A DNA stretch of 64,000 nucleotides from Sclerurus mexicanus (lineage: Eukaryota; Chordata; Aves; Passeriformes; Furnariidae). The notes below the pieces were generated by a model, which was not told where the DNA came from, did not search any database, and worked only from the letters and a program-made list of their open reading frames with translations. Positions 22,641-34,335 of this stretch are shown here, piece after piece. The stretch lies in assembly GCA_013396755.1 (NCBI GenBank), contig VWZF01004010.1, forward strand, positions 309,388-373,387, given 5' to 3'. The translations under genes and the position numbers were made by a program. The number at the start of each line of letters is the position of its first letter. Position 1 is the first letter of the stretch.

Positions 22641-25000
22641 CCGTCGCCCCACAGCAGCGTGTGCACCTCTGGTCACCCCCACGGACCTGCCCTCCCTGCG
22701 GGGACAACTCCCACCCTTGTCCAGCTCCCACGTGTTGGCAGTGCCAAAGGGTTGAGAGGTGCCCTCAGGGAGTTCTGGGGGTCTTCTGCTCCCCGGTGTG
22801 GCTGGTGGGGGTAAGTTAACCCTTCCCGAGGTGAGGGGCTGCTCCAACAGCCTCCAGGCGTCAAGGTACTCTGCCCTGCTCATGCCAAGGAGTTGCAACA
22901 GAGGTGAGGGACACCTCTGAAGAAGCAGCAGGAGCTTGGGGACCATCAGGACGCTCAGCAGAAGAGGAAACTCCAAGTCCCTCTAATGCGGATGCAGAGG
23001 AGCTGTCGCTGCACTGGGAGGCTGGGAACAGGTCTACACCCTCCAGCAGAAAATACCCTGGCACCGAAAGCTGGGGAATGTCTTGCTGTGGACAGGGCAT
23101 GTTGTCCTCCACATGTCCAACACTCCTCAAGGTTGGCTCTCACCTGCTGCTGAGCATTACCTCAGTTCTCTTAGGTCACAGGCACACACATCAAGCCCAG
23201 CCTTTGGCTCCCTGGGCTCTGGACCACAGAGCCCTCCACTGCAAGAAGGGTAGGTGGGGCTCCTCAACTCAAGAGGCACACATGCCATGCTTGTCCGGGT
23301 CTATTTAGGTCTCCTCAGGCAGCCCAGCATGGGTAGGGTTCTTCTGAGTCTCATCAGACCCCAGGGAAAGAGTCTGGACCTGGACTGAGACAGCGTGGTC
23401 ACACCTACAGCATCCCTAGCCAGGGCTGTGCCTTTGAAGTGCTTTTTCCTTCAGAAACACAGCCAGGAGGAAAAGTGAGAAAGCCGCTGCACGAGAGTTG
23501 GTCAGAAACATTTAGACAAGACATTTCTCCATTGGAATGTGCTGGCTCATCGAGATGTTTTGTGGAGACGGTTTGATTGCAGTCAAACCCTGCCAAGGAA
23601 CTGCCAGACCTGCTGCCTGGCAATCCTCTGCCCCCTGAGCAGCTGCCTGGGGCACGGGCAGCCGCCCAAGAGCCTGCAGAGTCTGCAAGCCCCAGGTCTC
23701 CGCTCACCGCTCCACGAGAAGCTCAGCTCCCATGGCTGGCTTGGGTTTTGGCTGGAGGACAGAGCAGCAAGAGGAGTAGCGTGAAGTCAGCATTCCCAGG
23801 AATTCCCCGGACCTGGGCGTCAGGGCAGCCGGCTTCGGATCNGCTCTGTGCCGTGGGTTCATTGTATGTCCTGACAAACCCAAATACCCAAACATCAGAT
23901 TTTGGGGGGAAAACAGACTTGGTTTGTGCACCAGACCCTGAGAGTTGCTGTGAGTGCTGTGTTGGTACCAGGCTCCCGCAACTCCAGCAGCTCCAGGAGC
24001 AACATCCCCAGGGAGAAGCGTAGTGACCTGGCAGGAGAAATCTGTCCCCAGTGTCTCTCTGCCAAAGCAATGACTGTCCTCCCCAGGCAGGTTCAGAGAC
24101 AAACTTCGGGTATAAGGTGGGGAAAAGCTGTGCTAAGCATCACTATGTGCATGAACCCTCCTGACACGAGAGGAGAGGCACGTTCGCGGCTGCGGCGGTG
24201 GAACAGGGACTGGATCCCCCACCAAAAGTACTTTGCAGCACAGGAGAATGATTTCTCTGCCCTTAGTAGAAAAGCAGAGACTGCATTTTGTGGCCAAGAT
24301 TTGAGGTGTTTATTCCAGGACTCGATGTTGACTCTGGAAGTTGCCTCAGTGTGGGGACAAGCAAAAGAGTTGGGGGATCTCTGTTTTTGGAGGGTTTCAA
24401 GCCTCAGGTAGATAAAGCCACAATGACCCTGACTGAGTGTTGGCAATGGTCCTGCTGTGAATCAGAGACTGGACTGGAGCCCTCCAGAGCCACCAAACCT
24501 TGGGGGGCTTGGAGAGAACCACCCCAAGGGGATGCTTTCAGAGGCTGCACCTTTCCTGCCAGGAGATGCAGGTGCTCTGCACGCAGGCTGACCAACACGT
24601 TTCAGGCATCTGTTTCTCCACTTTCACACTCCTGCCAGCTTGAATCCAGTCACAGGCAGCCAGGGAGCAGGCAAAGGAACCACGTTCCACGGGACACAAG
24701 TGGATGGCTGACAGTCCCTGCGTGATGAGGGGTGTGGGACCACCTCCAGCGAACATGAGGGCTCTGTGATGTAACTGTAGAGGCAGTAGTTGTGGCAATG
24801 CGCTGTTCTGTTGTGGGACAGGTAATTCAATCCGGCCCCAGATTTCCATCAGAGACTAAACAATACAAAAGCCACATGGCATACGTGAAATGTAATTGAA
24901 CTCTGGGCTGGCTGACAGCTCTCAGGAGCAGCTGAGCTGGGGCCCATCACTTGCGAATGAGTTCCTGCAGTCCCAGTCCTCTGCTGTTTAACATGAAGAC
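22641..25000. other. Unique sequence, no gene recognised
   Basis: About 2.4 kb that includes a single undetermined base at 23842. Open frames up to 169 codons (23902-24411 plus) lack domains. No repeat recognised. Confidence 0.4.
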
Positions 25001-25050
25001 AACATGATTAATGTTGCAAGTGATTAATGGTTGAAAAACATGATTAATAT
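25001..25050 (+). promoter_or_regulatory. Triple TGATTAAT cluster (PBX-HOX type)
   Basis: Three copies of TGATTAAT begin at 25005, 25021 and 25041 (spacing 16 and 20), all in the same orientation. TGATTNAT is the established composite site for PBX-HOX heterodimers. The first copy also sits inside the near-palindrome AACATGATTAATGTT, which resembles half of an HNF1 site. The sequence between copies is not repeated, so this is not a simple tandem duplication. Confidence 0.45.
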
Positions 25051-26040
25051 TGGCTGCGCATGGCACAGGCTGCACTGGGGGAGAGCAGCCACCGTGCCCT
25101 GTGAGGAGCAGAATTTTCTAGTCGCATGTGAAGCCACTCAGGCAGGAGCAGGGCATGGACATGGGGCTCTGGCCTTGTACCTGCAGACTGAGGGTCCTGA
25201 CCCCCCCTTCCTCCACCCCAGGAGGCAGCTTGGGGGTCTGGCAGGTAATTTGTGATCACACACCCCAAATCAGAGGAGCTGGGGCAGAAGCAGGAAGCCT
25301 GTGAATGTCCTGGTGTGCCCCCACCAGGGGCTGGGCTCACTCCCACCCAGCACAGGGAGAGTGGCTGGATAAAAGGTCTGCTAGGAGCCCCAAAACTGGT
25401 TATAGAGATGAAAGCAGGTGGCATCAGGAACCACTGAGCTACAAGGGACACTTCGTGATGGCCATAAAGGCATTTTGATAGGCGGTATATGAGGGCTCCA
25501 TGTCTTTATTTACAGAGGGGTGTTGGCCATCCTTTAAGAGACTGACTGCACTGAGCAGCCCCTCTTGAGGACAATATTGTCCCTGGGGAGTGGCAGGGAG
25601 GGAAGGTCACAGGTACAAAAGGGATCCAGGAAGAGACAGCTCACCACGGTCAGATGCCAGTGCTGGAACCCCCCGGGAGATAAAGGTGTTGAGGGACCAT
25701 GGAAAACCTTTTGAAGGAGCAGCAGGACAAGGATTCACAGAGCAACATCTGTCGTGTGAAATGCAACAGCTTTTCTCCCAACAGTGCCGCGAGGGCTGGA
25801 AACAGACAACTGGGAGCACTGGGTAGGTCCCAGTGCCGTGGGAGCCAGACCTCGCAGTGTGATGGGGATGTCCCAAAGGGAGCTGTCCCGACGCTGAGCT
25901 CCAGGAAAGACCCTGCAGCTTTCCTCGCAGCACGGACCCCGTGGAGCAGCGGCCACCCACCCAGGGAGCTGGTGTTGCCTCCCCCAGGAGCGAGTGAAAC
26001 CATCCCAAATCCACCCGACTCCAGGAGCGACCATTCCCGA
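25051..26040. other. Unique sequence, no gene recognised
   Basis: GC-rich in its second half. Overlapping frames near 25600-26067 on both strands show no domain. Confidence 0.4.
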
Positions 26041-26440
26041 GAGGCGGCCGGGAGGGATTAGCAGCACATTCCAGCCTTGAGCGACCGCCGGGTCAGCGCG
26101 GGGGGGATCAGCGGGGCTTTGCCGGCTGCCCCTCGGGGATTAGCAGGACTCAGTGGCACGCTTTAATAAATCGGGATTTTTATATCTTTTTTTTCCCCTG
26201 CAGAAACAGCGAGCTCGGCCAAGCCGTGCCCCGGGGAAGGCTGGAGGGGGGGGGGATGCACGGTGGGATGTGCGGTACCCCATCCTCTGGGATCCGAAGG
26301 GAGCGATCGTGGCGCTGGTCCCCGAGGCCCCGCGGCTCCCGGGGGATGCGGGGCTGCCAGGGGCCAGGGAAGCAGACGTGCGTGTGCGGGGAGGAATGTT
26401 TGCTCGGGCAGGTCCGGCCCCTGCGCTATTTCTGATCCCA
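26041..26440. promoter_or_regulatory. GC/CpG-rich segment with splice-acceptor-like string
   Basis: CpG-rich DNA with long G runs (for example about 26247-26255) surrounds a T-rich run that ends in CCCCTGCAG at 26205, a good match to a 3' splice site. The sequence after it stays open for about 90 codons on the plus strand, but the product is not recognisable. It may be a first-intron/exon region of an unplaced transcript or chance. Confidence 0.25.
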
Positions 26441-29006
26441 AGAGGCCCCCGAGGGAGGGCTGTTTATCAGGGATAGACTGTACCAGATTGACTTGGCATC
26501 CCTAAAAAAAAAGGAAAGCTCATTTTTGGGGGTGGTTTTTCTTTCGGACAAGAGGTAATTGCAAGGAAGGCTGCAGGAGAAGGAGGGTGACACAGAATAA
26601 TTGGGGCCATAAGGGAGAGGACGGGGTGTGCTGCAGCTGCAGCTACCAGGGCTCCTTACAGTGGGTTCTTGGGAGCAGGTCATCAGCATCCCTGAAGAAC
26701 AAGGGCACAACAAGGAATACGGTGGGTCAGGAAGCTGCAGGAGAGCAGGGCATGGGCAACCTTGGGAACTGGAGGCAGGAAACGGGCACAGGTGTGATGC
26801 TGCAAGGTTTTGCTCTTAGAGCTGTCCCTGGGCTGTGCAGGAAGAGAGGATTTTGCCTGGTGGAAGCCCCTGAGTTAAAGACAGGCTGCAGATGTCACCC
26901 CTAGGCCAGCACTGTGACATGGCTGTGCCAAAGGGTCAAAAGGGTCACCAAGATGGGGGTCTTGGGATCCTGGGGGATGAGATTTGCCACCTCATCTGTG
27001 CTGCTGCCTGTCCACCATGTGCCCTTGTTCTCCCCCGGGAAGCACAGACCCACAGTGGAGCTGTCCAAAGGGCTCCATGAAGTTTCCTGAGATCCTGGAG
27101 GTTGCCCAGTGTCTCATGGCTGCCTCCTGTCCAGACATGTGTTGGTGTGGTTGTTGATGCTGAGGGGGGAGATCTGGAGCATTCAGAGGAGGGGACAGAA
27201 GTTCTGCATGGTGTCTGTTCACAGGAGGGACCTGATGGTTGGGGATTCCTCACAGCTTCCAAAGAAACATGCCATGGGATGTCTCAGGTGGGGACTAGTG
27301 ACCTTTCAAGTGTCCGTGTGGGAGGTGTCTCTGGCCCATGGGATGGGCTCCTGGAGGAGGCACACTGGGCATCCCAAGCATGTGATGGGGCTGCTCCCAA
27401 GCTGGGCTGCTCCCAAGTCATAGGGAGGCTAAAACAGGAGACACCTACCTTTATCCTGCTCAGAAGGAAGGGTGTGAGACCCACCTTGCTGCTGGGAGCC
27501 CAGGAGGGCACTGGGCATGAGGAGGAGCTACAGGGCTCTGAGTTAGGAGGCGTTATCAGCCTAAAGACATCCTGGCTGGCAGGTACCTGAGCCAGCGCCT
27601 CATCCAGGCAGGGAATGGGGCCAGCAGAGGAACAGGACTGGGGCTGGGACAGCCATAACAGTGGTTCTGGGCCAACATCTGCCACTGGTGGGTTTCCTTC
27701 GGGAGGTGAGCTTGTGGGGATCAGGGGAATAAGCAGGGGCCATGCAGGGACAGCAGCCACCCCAGGGCAGCCCATGGTGGGGCAAGAGCTGGCACGGGGT
27801 GATTACCTTCAGGAAGGTTCACCGTGCAGCTCTCCAGGACTTGCTCTCTGGCACCAGGAGCCAACTTTCAGGAACTTCTGGCTGCCTGGAAAAGCCTCGG
27901 CCGCCAGCATGTCCAGGCTTTTAAGGAGCTTTTCCTCCACAGCTGGCCTCCCTCTGCCTTCTCTGAGCATCCTGGACAGCAGAGGCACAGCCAGCAGTGC
28001 TCCAGCGTGGCATGGGACAGGCTGCTGGCACTGTCTGGCACAGGCAGGAGGACACAGGGACCCCGCACACCTGGGCTTCAGAGGCAGCAGAAGGGAAGAG
28101 CCTGGGCAGGGATTGGAGGGGTCTCCAGCCGTAAGAACGTGGAGAAGGTGTTGAGGTGTGTGATGGTGGCACCTTCACTGAGCATCATGAGCCTCATCAT
28201 CCCTGGGCTGGGGCTGTGTGTCTGCACTGGGTGGCACAGCAGGAGGGCACTGTGGGTGCACTTTCCTGTCTGCACACGTGGGTGGACATGAAGCCACTGG
28301 CAGGTCTGTTTGGGTGCTCCCAAGGTGTGTCTGTGTCCCACGGCACGTCCACCACTCGTATCTGCAGTAACAACACAGCCCCCATGTCCCTGTGTCTGTG
28401 CCAGCTGTGTGAGAGCAGGGACATGTGTGCAGATGCGCACGTGGGGCTCTGTCACCACCATGGGGAGCTTCTGTGGGACCCCAGCCTGCCTGCTGGCTGA
28501 GGGCACCTGCCCCCTGCAGTGCCCACCAAGCCCAAACCCTCCTGCAGCCGTGGGGGTCTGGGCAGTGGCTGCGTTTGGGGCAGGGGAGGGCACACACCAT
28601 CGCAGTCCCTGCGTGCCCTGCCAGCTCTGCCAGCAGTTGTCACTTCCAGAAGAAATCCCAGGGGCTGCTGAGGGACATGGTTTCCTCCAATTGTCCCCGA
28701 GCTGCAGTGCTGGGCTGGGCACGGGGCTGTGACCAGCCCATGGCCTTGGCACCACCTTGGACAGCAGTGCCAGCACCGTGCGAGGTGAGGCAGTGAGATA
28801 AGGGGCCCAGACCTAAAAAACAGCAAAGCCAAGGCTGCCAAGGCACCAGGACGGGAGATTTCAAGACATGCACCTTCCAGAGGGACACCTTGTCCTTACA
28901 GGGAGGTCATGGCCAGGGAAGATCCTCCCTGTGCCCCGGGTGTTGGTTGCACAGCGGGATTAGAGGGTGGCAGAGGATGGTGGAGCTGAGAAGCAAGGGG
29001 AAGCCA
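26441..29006. other. Unique sequence, no gene recognised
   Basis: About 2.6 kb of GC-rich DNA. The minus-strand frame 28078-28776 (232 codons) overlaps plus-strand frames of similar length, which is the signature of compositional openness and not of coding. No repeats recognised. Confidence 0.4.
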
Positions 29007-29062
29007 TTCATAGAATCACAGAGTCATTAAGGTCAAAAAAGCCTTTTNCCAAAACTAAATCC
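29007..29062 (-). mobile_element. Short CR1 3' terminus
   Basis: Only the extreme 3' end remains: 'ttcatagaatcacagagtcattaaggtc' followed by 'aaaaaagcctttt', close to the CR1 group that reads TTAAGGTTGGAAAAGAC. It contains one undetermined base at 29048. Similarity is lost after about 55 bases. Confidence 0.75.
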
Positions 29063-29811
29063 AGGCTTCACCAGTGCCAAATCAGGGAATAATCACTTCC
29101 CTGGTCCACTGGTCTCTGCCTCCCAGCTTTTGGCACAGACCCCAGGGCTTGGCCATCTCTCCCAGCCCTTGCAGCAGGTGACCTGGAGCAGCCTGATATT
29201 GGAGCAGCTGCATGGGCCCATCCCATGTCATGAGGGCTGTCTGGGGCTTGCAGCAGGCACTGCCCCTGGCAGGGGTCCCAAGGTCCCTCTGAGCACAGCA
29301 CAGGGAGTGGCTCACTCTGTCCCAGGGGGTGGCAAGGACACGGGGTGTGAGGCTGTAGGGCAGCCCCCAGCACCAAGGAGGGGGGTTTGGAGGAGGCAGA
29401 AAGCACTGGGAGGGCTGAGTCCTCTCCAGCCATGAGGAAAATCCAGGACAGGGCCAGGTGCAGAGAGTCCGGCCAGCACAGGCCACGTCCCCCTTGTTTA
29501 GAGGCACATCTCATGGAAAAAGTGACCTGTGGGCTCCAGGTTTGTTTTCTCAGCACGTCTTGTGCATTTTTCAAGGCTACGTTGGGTTTTGATCAGCGGT
29601 TGGAAGAAAAAGGTTCCTGAAAACTGTTTCATTGAAAACTGCTTACTTTGCACGACTTGCTCTGAGCACCTCAGTGCTCAGACTTGGCGTGACTCGTTCC
29701 ATCAGTGTTTTGGTAGGAGTCACTGCAAGGTCTCTCTGGTTCTCCCACTGGGAATTCCTGTGGTCATGAGCAGAAGCCCCAGGAAAGCAGCAGCTCCCCA
29801 GGTTCCCAAAG
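29063..29811. other. Unique sequence, no gene recognised
   Basis: Overlapping open frames on both strands (29068-29574 minus, 29130-29435 plus) lack domains. No repeat recognised. Confidence 0.4.
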
Positions 29812-29985
29812 GGGTGCCAGGCTGCCCAGGGCAGTGGTGGAGTCAGCATCCCTGGAGGGGTTTAGCAGGCGTGTGGATGTGGCACTTGGGGGACATGGGT
29901 TAGTGATGGCCGTGTCAGTGATGGCGGATGGTTGGACTTGATGATCTCAAAGGGCTTTTCCAAACTAAATAGTTCTGTCATTCTA
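29812..29985 (+). mobile_element. CR1 LINE fragment
   Basis: Plus-strand CR1. The order is 'ggctgcccagggcagtggtggagtcagcatccctgg', 'gtgtggatgtggcacttgggg', 'ggttggacttgatgatctcaaagggcttttcc', ending in AGTTCTGTCATTCTA. It belongs to the group with 'gtggcacttggggacatgg', shared with the copies at 35.1 and 46.4 kb. Confidence 0.92.
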
Positions 29986-30251
29986 CTGCCTCACAATACT
30001 CATTAGGCAGCGCCCAGGGATCCAAAACCTGCTGCTCCATCCCCAGGCAGCTGGGCCCAGACACATCCCATAATACCTTCACACACTATTTTCTAGCATT
30101 TACATCTACTCCTTCCCCACATCCTTTTTCAGCATCAGGAATGTGTCCTTTAGCACCTGCTCATCTCAGCCCAACCTCTACTTGCTGCCAGAAGCATCTT
30201 AGGGGGCTGGAGGTGGGTCAGAAATGCTTGGTCCCTTTGGCACACTTTGGG

Positions 30252-30285
30252 CATCCCATCCCATCATATCCCATCCCATCCCATT
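30252..30285 (+). repeat. (CATCC)n microsatellite
   Basis: Seven near-perfect pentamer units of the CATCC/CCCAT type with one CATAT interruption. A few more degenerate copies follow at 30308-30322. Confidence 0.88.
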
Positions 30286-31606
30286 TCCACTTCCTCTGAA
30301 CGCTGCCCGTCCCATCCCACCTGGCAGCCACTGCTGCACATTTTGTCATCCATAAACAACTCCTGAGAGTCAAGGTGACTCCTGGGCAGGAAGAGCTTCC
30401 TGCAGTGTCAGCCAAGGGGCTGTGGGAAGGCAGAAAGTCTGGAAAGACCCATCCTCTTCCAAACAGTTGTGTTTCTAAGGCTGCTGTGACCCAAGGTCCC
30501 CTCAGGCAGTAACAGCCTCCTCACCGTGTCCCAACCCTACTGCCCCAAAACCACCAAAAGCTCGTTGAGAGGGTTGAGGTCCTGATTCTGCCTGTCATGT
30601 GTCTGCAGCGTGGATGCCCTAACAAGAAAGAAAGGGCTGGAGCAGGGCATGGTTTGGACACGGGGCTACCTGGGGAAGGAGAAGAGCTCCAGGAAGCAGG
30701 AGGAAAGGCCAAGGTGTCCCCAGGGTGGAAAGCAGCTCCGTGTGGCACTGTCACAGCGAGCAGCAAGCAGGGCTTCATCCTGCCTCTGGGAGAAGCTGTT
30801 TGGAGACACTTCCCATGTTGCCCAACCACGGACGTGCATTGCCCAGATGCCCCGAGCCCCTCATACCCAGGTATCCATCCCCTGGGGCTCACAGGTTGCC
30901 CCAGCACAGGGGATGGGGGACAGGTTGGGGAGCAGCAGCGGTGCCCGGGCAGAGGGGGCAGGTGGGCTGTGGGCAACGTGCCACGCTCTCCAGCCCAGCC
31001 CGAGCTGGCAGAGGGCCCAGGCAGGCAAGGGGGGAAGGCTGCAGGAACTTGATAAGAGGTGTGGAGGGTGGGGACACGGGGCCAGCTCCAGGCTGCACAA
31101 GGAGAGCCGTGGGCACAGCCGGGCTCCCAGGGTTGGCAGCAGCTGAGGGGTGATGGGCAGGGTGAAGGGTGGAAATAGGCACGAGCCTGCTTGGACCTGG
31201 CAGGGAGGGACCGTGGTGCCCTCAGCAAGCAGGGAAGGGGTCCCTGCAGCCTGAGCTGGCTCAGATGCACCTGCAGAGGTGCTCAGTGAGCAGCCTGTGC
31301 TCAAGACATGTGAAGAAGCTGGAGCAGAAGGGTCTTGCTCTGCCTGGGCACCTCCTGCACATTTCCCTGTCCTCCCTCCCAGCTCGCAGGACCCCATGGT
31401 TTGGAGTTACAGAGGGTTTTGGCCGGAGCCTGATGGTCCCTGGGCTGTCTCAGACACCAGAGTTCAAGGTTTCCTCCTGAACCGCTCTGAATGTACCCCC
31501 AAGATTATCCCACCCTGATGCTGTGCTGCCCAAGGGCAGTACTTGGGCAACTAGCCCAGAAGAATTGGGTGTGCTTAGGCCACAGGTAAGGATGGACTGG
31601 CACAGA
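30286..31606. other. Unique sequence, no gene recognised
   Basis: The minus-strand frame 30521-31270 (249 codons) and its opposite-strand partners overlap completely. They are Pro/Ser-rich and I treat them as chance. No repeats recognised. Confidence 0.4.
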
Positions 31607-32058
31607 TGGAATCACAGACTCATGGAATGGTTTGGGTTGGAAGGGACCTTAAAGAGCATCTCATCCCACCCCTGCCACGGGCCGGGACACCTTCCACTAG
31701 CCCATGTTGCTCCGAGCCCCATCCAACCTGTCCTTGGACACTTCCAGGGATGGGGCAGCCACAGCTTCTCTGTGCCAGGGCCTCCCACCCTCACAGGGAA
31801 GGATTCCTTCCTAATATCCAGTCTAAAGCTCTCCTCTTGTAGTTAAAACCATTGCCCCTTGTCCTGTCACTCTCTGCCCGTGCAAAAAGTCTCTCTCCTT
31901 CTATTTTGTAAGTCCCCTTTAGGCACTGGAAGGGGGTCTAAGGTTTCCCTGGAGTCTTCTCTTCTCCAGGCTGAACAATCCCGTCTGTCTCTGTGCCCAG
32001 GAGACGGGCTGAGACCATCACAGTGCTCTTGTGGCCCTCAGGCTCCCTCACCACCCAG
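31607..32058 (-). mobile_element. CR1 LINE fragment, long 3' UTR
   Basis: One of the most complete 3' regions in the window. From the 3' end it shows 'aatcacagactcatggaatgg' and 'gttggaagggaccttaaagagcatc'. Next come 'gacaccttccactagccc', 'ccagggatggggcagccacagcttc' and 'cttcctaatatccagtctaa'. It closes with 'gtcttctcttctccaggctgaacaatcc' and 'gtggccctcaggctcc'. It is on the minus strand and truncated near the end of ORF2. Confidence 0.94.
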
Positions 32059-32702
32059 GGCAGGTGGGACTCCAGAGGTTTTCCCCCAGCACACCCCAGA
32101 GGGATGCCCTCCCCGGGTGCCCTGAGGGTCCAGCTGCTGCTGCAGGACAGGAGCTGCTCGGGGGACCCTGCTGCCTGCTGGGATGTCACTGCTGCTGCAG
32201 GGCATCCCCTCCCACCTCCACTCCAGCAACCCAAACAGCCGGTGCTTCAGAGCCTGCCCAGCCCCTCCTGTGACCCAGACAGGCTCTGCTGTGAGGGAAC
32301 AGGGGGTCAAGGGCCATGAGAACATCTGGAGGGAGGCGCAGCCCATCCCACACCGGCACAGAGGGGCTGCCACAGACAGGCAGCACTTGGGGGTCAGGGG
32401 GTGCCAGGGGCTGTGCCCCCAGCCCCGTGCTGTGTCTGCAGGGGGGGTGTGCTGGCAGCATCCCTGGGACACAGCCGCTCCAAGGACTTCCAGCAGCAGC
32501 ACACAGCTGGCTCGCCAGCCACCAGCACATCTGGAACCACTCAGGCAGGTCCAGGCAGCTGCCCACAGAGTGTACGGCAGCAAAGGAAGAGCTGGATGCT
32601 GGGGCAGGTCAGGCTTGGGGCAAGAGGGGGGCCCCTGCACCCCACCAGAGCCACCCCAGGACATGCTGCTGTCCCCACTCGCTGTCTTAGAAGGAAAGCT
32701 AT
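32059..32702. other. Unique GC-rich spacer between two CR1 copies
   Basis: Open frames on both strands (32038-32664 minus, 32183-32749 plus) start or end within the flanking CR1 copies and are not genes. Confidence 0.45.
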
Positions 32703-33080
32703 ATAAGGAATGGCTGAGGCCACTTGGTTGTCCAGCTGGAGGAGACTGAGGTCAGACCTCAGGGGGGTCTGCAGCTTCTCACAAGGGGCAGCTCCGATCT
32801 CTGCTCTCTGTGACCAGGGACAGCACCCAGGGAATGGCTGGAGCTGTGTCAGGGCAGGCTGAGGTTGGATCTCAGCAAAAGGTCCTTCCCCCAGAGGGTG
32901 GTGGGCACTGACCAGGCTCCCCGGGGCAGTGGGCACAGCCCCAAGGCTGCCAGAGCTCCAGGAGGGTTTGGACAACTCTCTCAGGGACAGGTTGGGATTG
33001 CTGGAGTGTCTGTGCAGGGCCAGGAGTTGGACTGGATGACCCCTTTTGGTCCTTTCCAGCTCAGGATATTCTGTGATTCA
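32703..33080 (+). mobile_element. CR1 LINE fragment (TTTCCAGCTCA group)
   Basis: Plus-strand copy of the group also seen at 12.7 and 13.3 kb, but longer. It starts at the end of ORF2 ('aggaatggctgaggccactt'), then 'gactgaggtcagacctcaggg', 'cttcccccagagggtggtggg' and 'gaccaggctccccggggcagtgggcac'. It finishes with 'tgtgcagggccaggagttgg' and GATATTCTGTGATTC. Confidence 0.93.
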
Positions 33081-34293
33081 AGGAGTTTGTGTTTGCGTGA
33101 CTCCCGCTCCGGTCCTGCAGGATCTCATCCCTCATCCCCAGGGCTGAGCTGCAGGGACTGGATGAGCAGCAGAGCCAGGGCCGGGTGCAGCCACCCCATC
33201 CAGGGGGAACAGGCTCCCAGCACTCGCTCACTGCCCACAGGTGTCTTCTGGAGGGACAGACAGGATGGATGGACAGGAACAAGGGACACAAACAGGCTGA
33301 GTAGGGAGGAAGCAAGGCATGGGCACAGCTGGCTGGGAAGGGTGAGCCCAAGCAGCCCAGATGCCCCTTGTTGGACCTGGATGCCACCCCTCTGGACCTT
33401 GGGGTCCTCCTCTCATGTGGCCTTGGTGTGGGATTTCTGCCTGGTCCCAAGTGAGAAGCCAGGAATATCTCAGACAGGCCTTGGAGCATCTCCTGGAATG
33501 GTGAGGGGCCACCAGCAGAAGGAAAACATGTCCCAGTCCCACTCCTGCCTAACAACTGCACCAGCAGCCCAGTGGAGAGTCCCAGCACAGCCCTTCCACT
33601 CCACCATCCCTCTTTAGGCAATTTGCCTCTTCCCCTGGCCAAGATCCTTGGCCAGTCAGGGCCTTCCCATACCAGCCTTTGTGAGGGCATGGAGCAGATG
33701 ACACCTGGATGCTCTCCTAGAGGCTGGAGCCTGGGTCTGTCAGCTCTTCTCGTTAGTGCCACAAGCTCCATCTCTGTGCAAGACAGGCAAAAGTTACACC
33801 GAACCAGGGCACAGATTCACTGCTGGCCAACTCCTGCCTGGGTGAAACCCAGCCCCTGTCCTGCTTTTCCCTCCCCAAGGCAGGTCTGTCTGCTTTAAAG
33901 CCAAGGGTCTCCATCCATGTGGTTCCCCAAGCCACTCTGGGCAGTTTCTACCAGCCTCCAGCCCAGGGAGGCTCCTGCCTGTGCATGTGGTGGAGTCTGT
34001 GCTGTTCCCTGCAGCAGCTGGACCATCTCCAGAGCATCTGCTGAGCACCAGCCCTTCCCCAGCCAGGAGCAACCCACCACTGCCCACCAACACACTGGCA
34101 AGGGAAGGGGAGAGAGGGAGTGGTGTCCCAGTGCTGGAGTCAAAAACATCACTAATGAAGCATCAGTAGCTCATCAGGGGAAAGCAAGGCTGTTCCCAAT
34201 TAGTTCTGATCTAGATTAGGCAAGAGAGGTGAGTAACAGCGTGGGCTGGACCCATGCAAAGCTATTGGCTCAACGAGACTGAAAACTAAACTG
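33081..34293. other. Unique sequence, no gene recognised
   Basis: GC-rich up to about 34190, where composition changes to AT-rich. The frame 33061-33771 (minus) overlaps the CR1 end and is not a gene. Confidence 0.4.
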
Positions 34294-34335
34294 GAAAAAA
34301 TAAAAAAAGAAAAAAAAAGAAGGAAAGGAAAGAAA
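34294..34335 (+). repeat. A/G-rich low-complexity tract
   Basis: An almost pure A run with G interruptions at the left edge of the AT-rich protein relic. It could encode a Lys-rich stretch of that relic or be a simple repeat. As an A-rich run it is on the wrong side to be the poly(A) tail of a plus-strand retrocopy. Confidence 0.8.
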
